Source: an uncultured Pirellulaceae bacterium (lineage in GTDB: Bacteria; Planctomycetota; Planctomycetia; Pirellulales; Pirellulaceae). From it: DNA of 54,719 nucleotides. Position 1 is the stretch's first letter. The number at the start of each line of letters is the position of its first letter. The notes under the pieces were generated by a model that saw only the letters and a list, made by a program, of their open reading frames with translations, ran no database searches and was not told the origin of the DNA. The DNA is taken from the NCBI GenBank assembly GCA_938082855.1, contig CALKCC010000101.1:1-54719 (forward strand), read 5' to 3'. Shown here one piece after another: positions 17,203 through 26,939 of this stretch. The translations under genes and the position numbers were made by a program.

Positions 17203-18573
17203 TTATTGGGTCATATACACGAGTAGTCCAATAAAAAGTGAAGGCATAATCGTTGCCATCAATAGGGCCCCAATTGCCTGTCCCATCGGTTTGTCATGAG
17301 TCTGTGACAAGCCACAGCACATTTGTACGAACCAAAAGAGCAGAAGTAATACCGGCCCGACAAATGGTATGGCCAGTAATTGTAGTACCGAGCCAAGACT
17401 ATATGCCATCATCCTGTTGGTCGTCTCAAACGGCTTCTCCGTGCCTCCCACCACGAACGCCGCTGCGTGTAGCATCGCTCCAAAGCAAAACATCAGCAGC
17501 GGTAGCAGTAGCAATCCGGCACCAAACCAAATGCCAACACCGACTCCAAATTGCGACGCCAGTTTTGGATAATCCACACCCGAAGCCATATGGGGAGATG
17601 CTAAGACACATGCCAGTATCAAAACGGGAATCATAGCCAAAGCAAATAAGATGGTGGCCAATAAATGCCCAATCACTGCGAAGCCAATCGGATTCCCGAG
17701 CCCATCATCCTCATACATCTGCTTAAAGCCTGTATTCGGACTGAAGAGCAGTAACTTACAAGTCGACCAAAAACGACCACCTGATTCCGGAGGATTTTCC
17801 CAAGGCAATCCATCACGTTTGACTGTTTTCTTCGACCCCATTGGCGGATTGGGCTTAGTCGGGCCGGGCGATTTCCTAGGCGGAGTCCAGGCTCCAGCTT
17901 TTAATGGCGATTCAGGAACGAAGTTCTTCAGCAGATCCGTGCCTCCCAAATTAACCTGCATCGGGGTCAGTGGTTTCAAGGGAGAGGAGACTGTAGACTG
18001 CTTCACTCGAAATCCGGTTATCGTCGAATAGAATGGAATCTCGACCGTAGCTCGGCAATTTGGACAACGCCCTTTCTTACCTGCATGCTCTTTCGGAACT
18101 CGTACCTGTTGCCGGCACTCTTTGCATTCAAATTGGATCTTATCTTCGTCAGCCGCTCCGATCGCCACACCGTGCTCGGGCTCCTGGCTCGGAGCTTCCT
18201 CCTGAGCGGATTCCGTGCTGGTTAATTCCAGTACCGAGAGGCTCAACCTAGAGATGGCTTCGCAGCTAGTGCACTGAATCTTCTTGTGAGCTTTATCGGC
18301 TGGAATCGATAATCCATGATCACAGACTCGACATCTAAATCGGTAGAACTCCTTATCACCACTCTGATGTCGCTCAGCCTTTTGAATCAAAACGATGCAT
18401 TTACCGTCTCGAATATCCGCCAGTTTGCCTTCAAGGCTATCAACCGGAATCTCCATCACGGCCTGGCAACCAGGGCAAGCTCCCTTTTTCCCCGCAGCAG
18501 AACCTGGGGCGCTCATCGGCGACTGGCAGGACTTGCAGAGGAATTCAATCTGAGAGGACGGGGAATTCACCAA
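17203..18573 (-). CDS. zinc-ribbon protein with Yip1-like membrane domain
   Basis: A 456-residue protein. The N-terminal half carries three CxxC...CxxC zinc ribbons at about residues 13-43 (CKSC, CPGC), 76-106 (CRVC, CTSC) and 150-180 (CKEC, CPNC). The first and third share AGKKGxCPxC and an EIP ending, so they look like duplicates. A Pro/Lys-rich linker leads to a C-terminal domain with about five membrane segments (from about residue 300), like Yip1-family proteins. Its role is unknown; such proteins are frequent in planctomycetes. The start is uncertain: TTG at 18573 or GTG at 18570, both without a strong ribosome site. Confidence 0.78.
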   Translation of the reverse strand: MVNSPSSQIEFLCKSCQSPMSAPGSAAGKKGACPGCQAVMEIPVDSLEGKLADIRDGKCIVLIQKAERHQSGDKEFYRFRCRVCDHGLSIPADKAHKKIQCTSCEAISRLSLSVLELTSTESAQEEAPSQEPEHGVAIGAADEDKIQFECKECRQQVRVPKEHAGKKGRCPNCRATVEIPFYSTITGFRVKQSTVSSPLKPLTPMQVNLGGTDLLKNFVPESPLKAGAWTPPRKSPGPTKPNPPMGSKKTVKRDGLPWENPPESGGRFWSTCKLLLFSPNTGFKQMYEDDGLGNPIGFAVIGHLLATILFALAMIPVLILACVLASPHMASGVDYPKLASQFGVGVGIWFGAGLLLLPLLMFCFGAMLHAAAFVVGGTEKPFETTNRMMAYSLGSVLQLLAIPFVGPVLLLLFWFVQMCCGLSQTHDKPMGQAIGALLMATIMPSLFIGLLVYMTQ

Positions 18574-18641
18574 ATGCTCAACTAACAGGTCAGAGTGAAA
18601 TAACAGTACTCGTGAGCCATTATTCTAGTCACCGAGACAGG

Positions 18642-19409
18642 TTAAAGTCGAACGGGAACCCCGCGTTCGGCCATGAGCTGTTTCGTTTCCTGAATCGTGT
18701 ATTCCCCAAAATGGAAAATACTGGCTGCCAGCGCGGCATCCGCTTTCCCTAATAGAATTGCATCGGCCAGATGGTCCGGCGAACCGGCTCCACCGCTGGC
18801 CACAACCGGAATCGACACGGCTTCGCTTACTGCTTTGGTGATTTCGATGTCATAACCATCTTTGGTACCATCACAATCCATGCTGGTTAAAACGATTTCA
18901 CCCGCTCCTAATCGCTCGACTTCCTGAGCCCAACTCACTGCTTCCAGCCCTGTTGGTTTGCGTCCACCATTGATATGCACTTCCCATACTTCACGGCCAT
19001 CCCGTTGTATGCGTTTGGGGTCGATATTAACGACGATACATTGACTACCAAATTTACGAGCGGCTTCCCTGACGAATTCAGGATCCTTACATGCTGCAGA
19101 GTTAATCGACACTTTATCGGTCCCGGCATTGAGCAGGGCTCGGATATCTTCAATCGACCGAATACCTCCGCCTACTGTCAGCGGCATAAAAATCTGCTCG
19201 GCAGTCCGTTGAACCACGTCGAGCATAATATCACGCCCTTCGTGACTTGCAGTGATATCTAAAAACACCAATTCATCCGCACCTTCACGCTCGTAGCGCG
19301 AAGCGACTTCGACCGGGTCCCCAGCGTCTCTCAGATTGACGAAATTAGTACCTTTGACAACCCGCCCACTTTCAACATCCAGGCAGGGAATAATTCGATT
19401 TGCCAGCAT
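18642..19409 (-). CDS. hisF: imidazole glycerol phosphate synthase subunit HisF
   Basis: A 255-residue (beta/alpha)8 cyclase subunit. With HisH it converts PRFAR and glutamine-derived ammonia to imidazole glycerol phosphate and AICAR in histidine synthesis. [16 protein letters not shown] at the N-terminus holds the first catalytic Asp (residue 11). [12 protein letters not shown] near residue 130 holds the second. [28 protein letters not shown] and [13 protein letters not shown] are the phosphate-binding and strand motifs. Length is normal. No other his genes are nearby, so the pathway is dispersed in this genome. Confidence 0.97.
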   Translation of the reverse strand: MLANRIIPCLDVESGRVVKGTNFVNLRDAGDPVEVASRYEREGADELVFLDITASHEGRDIMLDVVQRTAEQIFMPLTVGGGIRSIEDIRALLNAGTDKVSINSAACKDPEFVREAARKFGSQCIVVNIDPKRIQRDGREVWEVHINGGRKPTGLEAVSWAQEVERLGAGEIVLTSMDCDGTKDGYDIEITKAVSEAVSIPVVASGGAGSPDHLADAILLGKADAALAASIFHFGEYTIQETKQLMAERGVPVRL

Positions 19410-19439
19410 TAGAAAATGCCTTTCAGCCCTCTCTCGGTT

Positions 19440-20282
19440 TTAGTGTACCTTCGCAATCGCATCTTTTGCGACTTCGATGCACTGCTTGATATCGTCAATG
19501 GGGTTTTGAGGATTCGCTTCGTACTCCAGCGAGATCGAACCATCGGCTGGGAATTTGATCTTCTTCAAGGCTTTGAAGATTCCGACGACATCCAAATGGC
19601 CTTCACCGATGATGGTGTTATGGGAAACCTTTTCCATTTTGGCTTCGTCTTTGATGTGTAATGCAAACACTCGTTTGTTCAATTTCAACACGGCTTCGAC
19701 TGGATCTTCCTTACTGCGAATAAAGTGTCCAGTATCAACACATGCGCCGATCAGCGGATGGTGATCTTTGACAGCATCCACCACCGAATCGATTTTGTCA
19801 TACAACGCATCCGGACCGTGATTATGAATCGCAACGCGGATCTTATATTCGGCCACCAACTTATCCAGCGAATCAAATGAATCAGGAGCGGGATTAGCGG
19901 TCAGACACTTGATTCCCAATCGCTTGGCAAAATCAAAAATGCTCTTATTGAACTCATGGTTATTGTTAAAGCTCCAAACCCCATGTGCAGCGATCGTAAT
20001 CTCGGCTTTCTTCAGCAAAGCCTGGAGATTGCTCAAGCCTTCAGCATCAATCTCTTTGGGGACGTGATTAGGGTAAAACTCAACAAAGTGCAGCCCCATT
20101 CCCTGAATATGGCGAATCGCTTCCAGCAGGTTATATCCTCGCAGTGAATAGCTTTGGATCCCAATCGGCAGTCCTTTAAACGGATCTTCAGCAGCAGAGA
20201 CACTGGGAATATCAAATAGTGAGACGCCGGCCGCAGCAGCCGCAGCCAACACCTGACGGCGTTGCATCAAAAACTGACTCAT
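19440..20282 (-). CDS. exported sugar phosphate isomerase/epimerase-like protein
   Basis: About 280 residues of the xylose-isomerase-like TIM-barrel superfamily. I take ATG 20282, giving MSQFLMQRRQVLAAAAAAGV, a Tat-like signal with a twin-Arg (RR) ahead of an Ala-rich hydrophobic stretch. The barrel shows GIQSYSLRGYNLLEAIRHI, LHFVEFYPNHVP, IRVAIHNHGPDALYDK (metal/His strand), ACVDTGHFIRSKEDP and FALHIKDEAK. Such planctomycete proteins are probably exported folded and act on sugars in the periplasm; the substrate is unknown. The pilT-like gene diverges from it across 291 nt. Confidence 0.85.
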   Translation of the reverse strand: MSQFLMQRRQVLAAAAAAGVSLFDIPSVSAAEDPFKGLPIGIQSYSLRGYNLLEAIRHIQGMGLHFVEFYPNHVPKEIDAEGLSNLQALLKKAEITIAAHGVWSFNNNHEFNKSIFDFAKRLGIKCLTANPAPDSFDSLDKLVAEYKIRVAIHNHGPDALYDKIDSVVDAVKDHHPLIGACVDTGHFIRSKEDPVEAVLKLNKRVFALHIKDEAKMEKVSHNTIIGEGHLDVVGIFKALKKIKFPADGSISLEYEANPQNPIDDIKQCIEVAKDAIAKVH

Positions 20283-20573
20283 AAGTCTTCCAATCAAACG
20301 TAACAGGGTGGGATGAGAGTAATCTTCAAAGCTCAGTATAGGCTATTTAACTCACCACTATAACCTGCCATATCTACCTACCTTTTCACCTCTCAGAGTG
20401 ATGCATCCACGGCCGCTGATACGACCACGCACTGCAAAATTAGTGTGCTATACTTGTTAATACTCCTAATTAGGAAAACAATCCTAACGAAGAACTTTTC
20501 ATATCACGTTTGTATTCTTCAAACAGTACCTTTAAACAACTCGGTGAATACCGAACCCGTGGAGCACTGAACG

Positions 20574-21740
20574 ATGGCCTCGACAGAACAGCCTGCAGCT
20601 AATGTTGATCAGGACATGGCACGATTCCTTACTAAGAAGGAAGAGCTCGAAGTCGATAAGATTTTCCGCGCCCTAGTCAAATTAGAAGGCTCGGACTTAC
20701 ACATGAAAGTTGGCCGTCCACCGATTGTACGGATCAATGGGGCGTTAAAGGACTTGAATCGAGGGCCGATTGAACGGGAAGAGATGGTGCGACTCTTATT
20801 CCCAATGATGGATAAGAAGAATCGTAAAATCTTCGAGGAAGAAGGCGGAGCTGACTTCGCTCATACGGTTGACGTGGATGGCGAAACCTGGCGATTTCGT
20901 GTCAACATGCTCACACAACTCGGCAACATTGGTCTGGTCGCCCGGCGAATTAGCAATTGGATTCCCGACTTCCGTGGTCTGCACCTGCCGCCTGTGATGG
21001 AATCTCTCTGCCACTACGATCAGGGCATGGTCCTGCTAGCCGGTGTGACCGGTTCCGGAAAGTCGACCACCATTGCTTCCATGTTGAATTACATCAACAG
21101 CATTTACTCAAAACATATCCTCACACTTGAGGATCCAATCGAATTTGTTTACACCGAAGACAAATGCCTGATCAACCAGCGCGAAGTCGGTCAGGACGTC
21201 AAAGACTTCGAAATCGCCATGAAGCACGCGGTGCGTGAAGATCCTGATATTATTCTGGTCGGTGAGATGCGTGATGAAGAGACATTTATGACCGCGATCC
21301 ACGCAGCGGAGACAGGGCACTTGGTGTTTGGTACTGTCCACGCGTCAAGTTCTTCAACCACCATCGGTCGTATTCTCGACCTCTTCCCGGAAGAAATGCA
21401 CGGAGCCATCCGTAGTGCGATCGCCTTCAATATGAAAGGCATCGTCGCTCAAAAATTACTCCCATCGATTCGGGAAGGCGTTGGGCGAGTCCCAACCTGT
21501 GAAATCATGACCTTTAATCCAATGATCACCAAACTGGTATTGGAAGGGCATGACGAAAAACTACCTGATGCGATTCGCATTGGAGCTGAAGAGGGAATGC
21601 AGGACTTTACCATGAGTCTCAAACAGTTGATCGATGACGAACTCATCGACCGTGAAACCGCCTTCAAGGTGGCACCCAACCGAGACGCTCTTAAAATGGC
21701 GATCAAAGGTATCAACGTTTCGACTCCCGGGATCATCTAA
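20574..21740 (+). CDS. pilT: PilT-like type IV pilus/secretion ATPase
   Basis: A 388-residue hexameric ATPase of the PilT/GspE family. The N-terminal domain ends near SDLHMKVGRPPIVRINGAL. Walker A is GVTGSGKST at about 157-165, the Asp box lies in LTLEDPIEFVY, Walker B is DIILVGEMRD near 225-234, and the His box is HLVFGTVH near 249-256. It fits pilus retraction motors better than PilB, because it lacks the long N-terminus and the zinc-binding cysteines; the usual AIRAGE motif reads AIRIGAEEGMQ. No other pilus gene is in the window, only the degenerate relative 72 nt downstream. The 291-nt upstream gap has a TATACT at 20449-20454 and a palindrome CCTAATTAGG nearby. Confidence 0.92.
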   Translation: MASTEQPAANVDQDMARFLTKKEELEVDKIFRALVKLEGSDLHMKVGRPPIVRINGALKDLNRGPIEREEMVRLLFPMMDKKNRKIFEEEGGADFAHTVDVDGETWRFRVNMLTQLGNIGLVARRISNWIPDFRGLHLPPVMESLCHYDQGMVLLAGVTGSGKSTTIASMLNYINSIYSKHILTLEDPIEFVYTEDKCLINQREVGQDVKDFEIAMKHAVREDPDIILVGEMRDEETFMTAIHAAETGHLVFGTVHASSSSTTIGRILDLFPEEMHGAIRSAIAFNMKGIVAQKLLPSIREGVGRVPTCEIMTFNPMITKLVLEGHDEKLPDAIRIGAEEGMQDFTMSLKQLIDDELIDRETAFKVAPNRDALKMAIKGINVSTPGII

Positions 21741-21812
21741 TCCTCTCCCCCTATTACGCTCCCGTTACGCTCCTTTTACTGTCTCTCTCCCTGAGGAATT
21801 TAAACCGAAATC

Positions 21813-23153
21813 ATGGCAACCGATACTGAAGGACTTTCCCCAAACGAAATGGGGCCCCCTGTCGATGTCCGCTCAACCACCGGTGATAATTCGGCAAATC
21901 AAACTGCCGAAATCCAATGCCGGCAATCCATGGGAATTGTCCCAGTTAAGCAAGTGCTCTACGAAGCGCTTGTCCAAGACGCCGAACGACTCCTCATCGA
22001 CTGTACGATGCAGGGAGCGACATCCCAGATCGAAGTGGATGGCTTGTGGCAACAGCTTCCTATGCTGGATCCGCAAAGTGCCACGATGATGGTCGCCGTG
22101 ATGAAAACATTGGCTCATCTCAATGCCAATGATCGCATGAATGAACAAAGAGGCGAGTTCACAGCCAACAGCGGAGAAATTGGTCGACGATGTCATATTA
22201 CTTCGGTCGGCACGCAAACCGGTGAACGCATTATCATCAAACTCGAACCCAAAAAGCCTCGATTTAAGTCGATTCAACAATTGGGGATTCGGGATGAGAT
22301 CCTGGAGGAATTCAAACGCCTCACCGGCAAGTATATGGAAGATACTTCGCAGCAGGTGCATACAGGAATCTTTATTGTGTCTGCTCCTGCCAATGGCGGA
22401 GGGCTTACGACGGCCTGGACACATGCGTTGGGTGCAACCGACCGATTCATGCGAGACTTCTTCTGCCTCGAACAAAAGGGACTGAAGGAAACCGACGTCG
22501 AGAATATCCATTTAGAGGAAGTGGATGCGGCAGCGGGTCAAACGTTCACCACCGTCATTGACAAAGTAAAACTCCGCGAACCCGACGTATACGTTCTCCC
22601 GCAAGTGCCGGATAAGGAAACGCTCGAAACACTGTGCGACGAAGCCTTAAATAACAACCGTATGTCTATCATCTCAGTCAACGCCATTGACGGGATCGAA
22701 GCCATTCACAAAATCCGGTCACTCGGAGTGGCTCCGGACAAGTTTGCCAAGTGCCTCAACGGTGTGATGCATATGCGACTTTGCCGGAAACTATGCGAAA
22801 ACTGCAAACAGCCGTTTCAGCCGGGCCCACAATACATCCAGCAATTAGGACTTCCACCTTCACATGTTCAGATCCTATATCAGCATTTCCAACCCGTCCC
22901 GGACGAAAATGGAAATCTTCCGGAACAATGTGAAGTTTGTTCCGGTCGCGGATTTATGGGACGTACCGGAATGTTTGAGTTGATCACGATGGACGATCAG
23001 CTTCGCCAAGCGGTAGCGACTCAACCGGACTTAAATGCACTTCGCCAGCTTGCTCAACAGTTGGGCAATAAATCCACGCAACAGGAAGGTATCCTGCATT
23101 TGGCCCAAGGTGTAACTTCGATTCAGGAATTGCAGCGAGCAATGTCGAGTTAA
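21813..23153 (+). CDS. PilB/GspE-related protein with a destroyed P-loop
   Basis: A 446-residue relative of secretion/pilus ATPases that seems to have lost catalysis. Where Walker A should be (about residues 188-201) it reads SAPANGGGLTTAW: the GK[ST] lysine is missing. Walker B (REPDVYVLPQVPDKET, about 255-270) lacks the usual DExD/E pattern. In contrast, the zinc site is intact: C328-ENC331 and C373-EVC376, followed by GRGFMGRTGMFELI, which is hallmark GspE/PilB. It probably acts as a structural or regulatory partner of the PilT-like enzyme 72 nt upstream. The first 45 residues are disordered. Confidence 0.82.
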   Translation: MATDTEGLSPNEMGPPVDVRSTTGDNSANQTAEIQCRQSMGIVPVKQVLYEALVQDAERLLIDCTMQGATSQIEVDGLWQQLPMLDPQSATMMVAVMKTLAHLNANDRMNEQRGEFTANSGEIGRRCHITSVGTQTGERIIIKLEPKKPRFKSIQQLGIRDEILEEFKRLTGKYMEDTSQQVHTGIFIVSAPANGGGLTTAWTHALGATDRFMRDFFCLEQKGLKETDVENIHLEEVDAAAGQTFTTVIDKVKLREPDVYVLPQVPDKETLETLCDEALNNNRMSIISVNAIDGIEAIHKIRSLGVAPDKFAKCLNGVMHMRLCRKLCENCKQPFQPGPQYIQQLGLPPSHVQILYQHFQPVPDENGNLPEQCEVCSGRGFMGRTGMFELITMDDQLRQAVATQPDLNALRQLAQQLGNKSTQQEGILHLAQGVTSIQELQRAMSS

Positions 23154-23206
23154 CTTACGTAGGACTAATCGAACTACTCTAAGTTATCAAATGGGAACTC
23201 AATACT

Positions 23207-23995
23207 GTGGTTGATGAACACTCTCCATATCTCCCTCCTGAAAAGCATGACCATTGGGGGGAAGAAACCGGTTATCGGCGACTCCATTGGGCCGCCATCA
23301 CCAGCCTGGTATTGGCGTTCCTTTCGCCGTTGGGCATCTTCTCTTCTGGATTCATTGCCTTGGCAGTCATCAGTGTCATACTTGGCTGGAAAGCACATCG
23401 CGAAATCTCCAAAAAACCAGAGATCTACACCGGCCATGCCTTTGCCACCATCGGCCTGTTTGTGTCGATCGTCTTTGGAACTTGGGCAACGTATGGGAAA
23501 ACGAATGAGTCTGACTACCTGTACTTGCAGGCAGCTGAGCAAACCAAGCACTGGCTTGGCTACCTCAAAGAAGGAAAACTCGGCCATGCCCACCAGGTCA
23601 TGCTAAGTGTCGAGGGAGGGCGGAATTACGAAGTTCGCGACATTGAAGAGTTCTATCAAAATGACCGCGGAATGCTGGAAGAACAAAATGCTCGGTTTGC
23701 ACGCCAGCCCATGAAGATGATGCTCGATCATATTGATCGCTGGAACCCGGAAGACTTAGTCGTTATTAAAGACGTTCTCATTAAAAGCGTGAAAAGAAAC
23801 GAACGCCAGATCGTTCAGGAATATATGCTGCCACTGGAAGGTTCTCAACAAGAAGCCATTGGGTTCCGAATTCAATACTGGCGAAAGTTCTTTCCTGAAG
23901 GGCGAGCATCTCATTGGCAGTTAGAAGGTATCGGAATGCTCGACGGAACTTATGGTGACGATGCCGCAGATCCTCACGCCGGTCATAGCCACTAG
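23207..23995 (+). CDS. DUF4190-like membrane protein with a soluble C-terminus
   Basis: A 262-residue protein starting at GTG 23207. Residues about 25-90 form two or three membrane helices with the pattern SLVLAFLSPLGIFSS, then FIALAVISVILGWKAH, then HAFATIGLFVSIVFGTW, resembling DUF4190. The C-terminal 170 residues are soluble, with helical segments rich in Glu/Gln/Arg, and end in a His-rich tail (DPHAGHSH) that could bind metal. Function unknown. The gene follows the PilB/GspE-like gene by 53 nt and overlaps the convergent helicase gene by 4 nt. Confidence 0.75.
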   Translation: MVDEHSPYLPPEKHDHWGEETGYRRLHWAAITSLVLAFLSPLGIFSSGFIALAVISVILGWKAHREISKKPEIYTGHAFATIGLFVSIVFGTWATYGKTNESDYLYLQAAEQTKHWLGYLKEGKLGHAHQVMLSVEGGRNYEVRDIEEFYQNDRGMLEEQNARFARQPMKMMLDHIDRWNPEDLVVIKDVLIKSVKRNERQIVQEYMLPLEGSQQEAIGFRIQYWRKFFPEGRASHWQLEGIGMLDGTYGDDAADPHAGHSH

Positions 23996-26019
23996 AAGAC
24001 CTGACCGTCCACGGACTCGGTTACCACTGCCGTCGGTGGCAATGAGTCGATAAAGAGCTGGCCATAGAACTTAGTGCGAACCCGTGGATCCAAAAGCACT
24101 ACAATACCGTGGTCGCTACGAGTTCGAATAAGGCGTCCAAATCCCTGCTTAAATTTGATCGCCGCTTCAGGAAGCTGAAAATCCATAAATGGATTACCTC
24201 CCTCCAGCTTAATCTTCTCAAGTCGGGCCTCCAGCAAGGGCTGATCTGGCACACTAAACGGCAGGCGGGGGATGATGACATTTTGAAGTGCGTCACCGGG
24301 GACATCGACTCCCTGCCAAAAACTATCCGTCCCGAATAAAACAGACCGCGGATTCTCCTTAAACCGCCGCACCATTTCTGTACGCGGTGTCCCGTCTCCC
24401 TGGCTGATGATTCCCAACTGCTGCTGAGTCAGCCACGGTGTCAAAGCGGATGTTAAATACCGGATCATGTCGTAGCTCGTGCACAAGACGAAAGCATGAC
24501 CATCGGTACGTTCAACATACCGTTTCACCATTTCTACAGTTTGAGTACGAAACTGTTCTTTTTGTTGCGAAGGATCCGGCATCCCTCCTACTAAGATCAA
24601 CTCGGACTGTTTTTCATAGTCGAAAGGACTACCGATTTGTGCATTATTGGTGTCGCCCAACCCGATCCGCGATCTGAAGAAATTGAAGTTTTCATCGCGA
24701 CCTACTCCGAGCGTGGCACTCGTCAGAATCACACTTGGAATCTTATTGAATAGCTCTCTTCTGAGGATTGGGCCAACATCGAGTGGCGCTCCACGTAGCT
24801 TTACGCGAGGCCCCTGTCGCCTGGTATTAAAAGCCTCAAGCCAATACACCATGTCTGGCGCAGACTGTTCCATCCATTGGTGAATCGCGTCGGATAATGT
24901 CTCCAAACGAGCCACGGCCGAAGTGTAATCCTTACGTTCTGACGTATCCTCTATTCCGGAAGCAATCCGACGAATCATGCCGGCAAGCTTCGACAATGCC
25001 GGACTAAGCGCATTTTGAAAAGTTCTTTTCTTGTGCATCCGACCATTGGATTTAGGATGCTGTTCCTTCCAGGTCATGATATCGCCGAACAACTGATCTG
25101 CTGCCATATAGCAATCCACCACCTGCCGCTGAGCTTTATCAAACCGTCCATCTACTAACAGCCCTTTGTTCGTCCGGTCGTTGTACAACTTTTTCAAAAT
25201 GTAAGCGACCTGCCCGGAGGACACGCTGGGACCTAAATGATCTCCGGCAACACTCTCAACCGTATGCGCTTCATCCAGAATAACAGCATCGTAATCCGGA
25301 AGAACACTCACCCCCTGACTGCGTAATGCCAGATCGCTAAAGAACATTGCGTGATTCACAATGATGATCTGAGCATGTTCCATTCGTCGGCGAGCACGAT
25401 AGTAAAAACAGGATTTATGCGTCTTACAACTGGGGCCCATGCAGTTCCCAGAATCGCTGGCAACTTCGTCCCAAACTGAACCGTTTGGCTGAAATGGCAA
25501 GGTACTGCGACTTCCGTCGGTTGTGTCTTTGGCCCACTGGTTGATTGCATCGAGTTGTTCGAGTTCTTGAGTACTTTCAAATAGTGTGGCACTACGAGTC
25601 ACAGCACTCTTCAATCGCCTTTGACTGAGGTAGTTGGCTCTGCCTTTGACTAACACCGCAGAGAATTCTCGAGGGATCACGCTGTTTAGCAGTGGCAAGT
25701 CTTTGCCGAGCAACTGTTCCTGCAGGCTGATGGTATGCGTCGAGATAATAATACGACGGTTCCGAGTTTGCCCATCCTCGGTCTCCACGGTTGCGTGCTC
25801 TGGATCCGTTGCTGCCAGAATCGAAGGAACAAGGTAGGCAAAACTCTTTCCGACTCCTGTCCCAGCTTCCACCACTAAATGGCGTTTATCAGCCAACGCT
25901 GTGGCAACCGCATCAGCCATTTCGAGTTGCTGCATCCGATGTTCATAATTCTGGAGTCGGGCAGCGATCCGCCCCTCTGGCCCCAGAATATCCTCAGATT
26001 GCAAAAAGTCATGCTCCAT
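23992..26019 (-). CDS. DinG/XPD-family ATP-dependent DNA helicase
   Basis: A 675-residue superfamily 2 helicase. Walker A is VVEAGTGVGKSFAYLVP near residues 48-64; the DEAH box is AVILDEAHTVESVAGD; late motifs are FGTDSFWQGVDVPGDAL and QGFGRLIRTRSD. Such helicases unwind 5'-to-3' at forks or R-loops, using an Fe-S cluster. Three clustered cysteines are present (GNCMGPSCKTHKSC, near residue 190), but the usual first one in KGRxNYLC is serine here (VKGRANYLSQRR). The cluster may be absent, altered or use another ligand. Closest named families are DinG and YoaA; which one cannot be decided by eye. Confidence 0.92.
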   Translation of the reverse strand: MEHDFLQSEDILGPEGRIAARLQNYEHRMQQLEMADAVATALADKRHLVVEAGTGVGKSFAYLVPSILAATDPEHATVETEDGQTRNRRIIISTHTISLQEQLLGKDLPLLNSVIPREFSAVLVKGRANYLSQRRLKSAVTRSATLFESTQELEQLDAINQWAKDTTDGSRSTLPFQPNGSVWDEVASDSGNCMGPSCKTHKSCFYYRARRRMEHAQIIIVNHAMFFSDLALRSQGVSVLPDYDAVILDEAHTVESVAGDHLGPSVSSGQVAYILKKLYNDRTNKGLLVDGRFDKAQRQVVDCYMAADQLFGDIMTWKEQHPKSNGRMHKKRTFQNALSPALSKLAGMIRRIASGIEDTSERKDYTSAVARLETLSDAIHQWMEQSAPDMVYWLEAFNTRRQGPRVKLRGAPLDVGPILRRELFNKIPSVILTSATLGVGRDENFNFFRSRIGLGDTNNAQIGSPFDYEKQSELILVGGMPDPSQQKEQFRTQTVEMVKRYVERTDGHAFVLCTSYDMIRYLTSALTPWLTQQQLGIISQGDGTPRTEMVRRFKENPRSVLFGTDSFWQGVDVPGDALQNVIIPRLPFSVPDQPLLEARLEKIKLEGGNPFMDFQLPEAAIKFKQGFGRLIRTRSDHGIVVLLDPRVRTKFYGQLFIDSLPPTAVVTESVDGQVF

Positions 26020-26052
26020 CAGTAAACGCCTTAGTTTGGTTTAGAATCGCGT

Positions 26053-26919
26053 TTACTTGCCACGAGGATAAGGGTGAGTGGCAATCACGCCCTCTTCCGG
26101 GCTGCTTGCCGATGCATACAGTCGTTTGGGAATTCGGCCGGCCAGGAACGCTTGTCGCCCTGCGTAAGTCGCGGACTTCATGGCCTGTGCCATTCTGTGG
26201 GGATCACGAGCATGCGCAATCGCCGTATTGAGCAACACCCCGTCCACTCCCAATTCCATTGCTTGAGCGACATCACTTGCCGTCCCAACACCCGCATCAA
26301 CGATCACGGGGTAGTCCGGATCTTCATCCTTTAAGTACTCAAGGATGATTCTGATGTTGTTGGGATTGAGGATCCCTTGCCCCGATCCAATCGGACTACC
26401 GGCGGGCATCACTGCAGCGGCACCGGCTGCTTTCAATCGCCGTGCTGTTACCGGATCGTCGCTGGTGTAACAAAGCACATGAAAACCGTCGGCCACGAGT
26501 CTTTCAGTCGCTTCCAAAGTAGCAACCGGATCGGGCAACAATGTTTTACTATCTCCGAGACACTCAAGCTTGACCCAATCTGCCCCTGGATTCCCCAGTG
26601 CTCGCAAGATTTCACGTCCCATCTTGGCAACCCGTACGGCATCAGCCGCGCTGTAGCAGCCTGCAGTATTGGGCAACAGGATGTACTTTTCCGAGTCGAT
26701 AAAGTCGAGTAAGTTTTCGCCATCCGCATCATGGAGCCGTTCACGGCGAACAGCCACGGTAATGCACTGAGCTCCGGATAGTTCCAGGCATTCTTTCATG
26801 ACTGTCGCATTTTCATATCGGCCACTACCGACAATCAACCGACTGTTCAGCTGGAACGGACCAACGGTCAGCATGCCTTGGTCGGAGACTTGTTCGAGAG
26901 AATCTATTTCTGTTGCCAT
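26053..26919 (-). CDS. thiG: thiazole synthase ThiG
   Basis: A 288-residue TIM-barrel enzyme. It builds the thiazole phosphate half of thiamine from deoxyxylulose phosphate, dehydroglycine and the sulfur carried on ThiS-thiocarboxylate. [16 protein letters not shown] opens the fold; [26 protein letters not shown] and [18 protein letters not shown] (with the Schiff-base Lys) are diagnostic; [21 protein letters not shown] and [14 protein letters not shown] form the phosphate site. The length is slightly above the usual 255-265 because of short extensions at both ends. thiS lies 20 nt upstream on the same strand, so sulfur carrier and synthase are made together. Confidence 0.96.
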   Translation of the reverse strand: MATEIDSLEQVSDQGMLTVGPFQLNSRLIVGSGRYENATVMKECLELSGAQCITVAVRRERLHDADGENLLDFIDSEKYILLPNTAGCYSAADAVRVAKMGREILRALGNPGADWVKLECLGDSKTLLPDPVATLEATERLVADGFHVLCYTSDDPVTARRLKAAGAAAVMPAGSPIGSGQGILNPNNIRIILEYLKDEDPDYPVIVDAGVGTASDVAQAMELGVDGVLLNTAIAHARDPHRMAQAMKSATYAGRQAFLAGRIPKRLYASASSPEEGVIATHPYPRGK

Positions 26920-26939
26920 CGTCTTTCCAGAACTGAGTG

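Noticed and set aside
20574-23153. Complete type IV pilus or type II secretion cluster
   Set aside because: Only the two motor-type genes are here; no pilin, prepilin peptidase, secretin or platform gene is adjacent.
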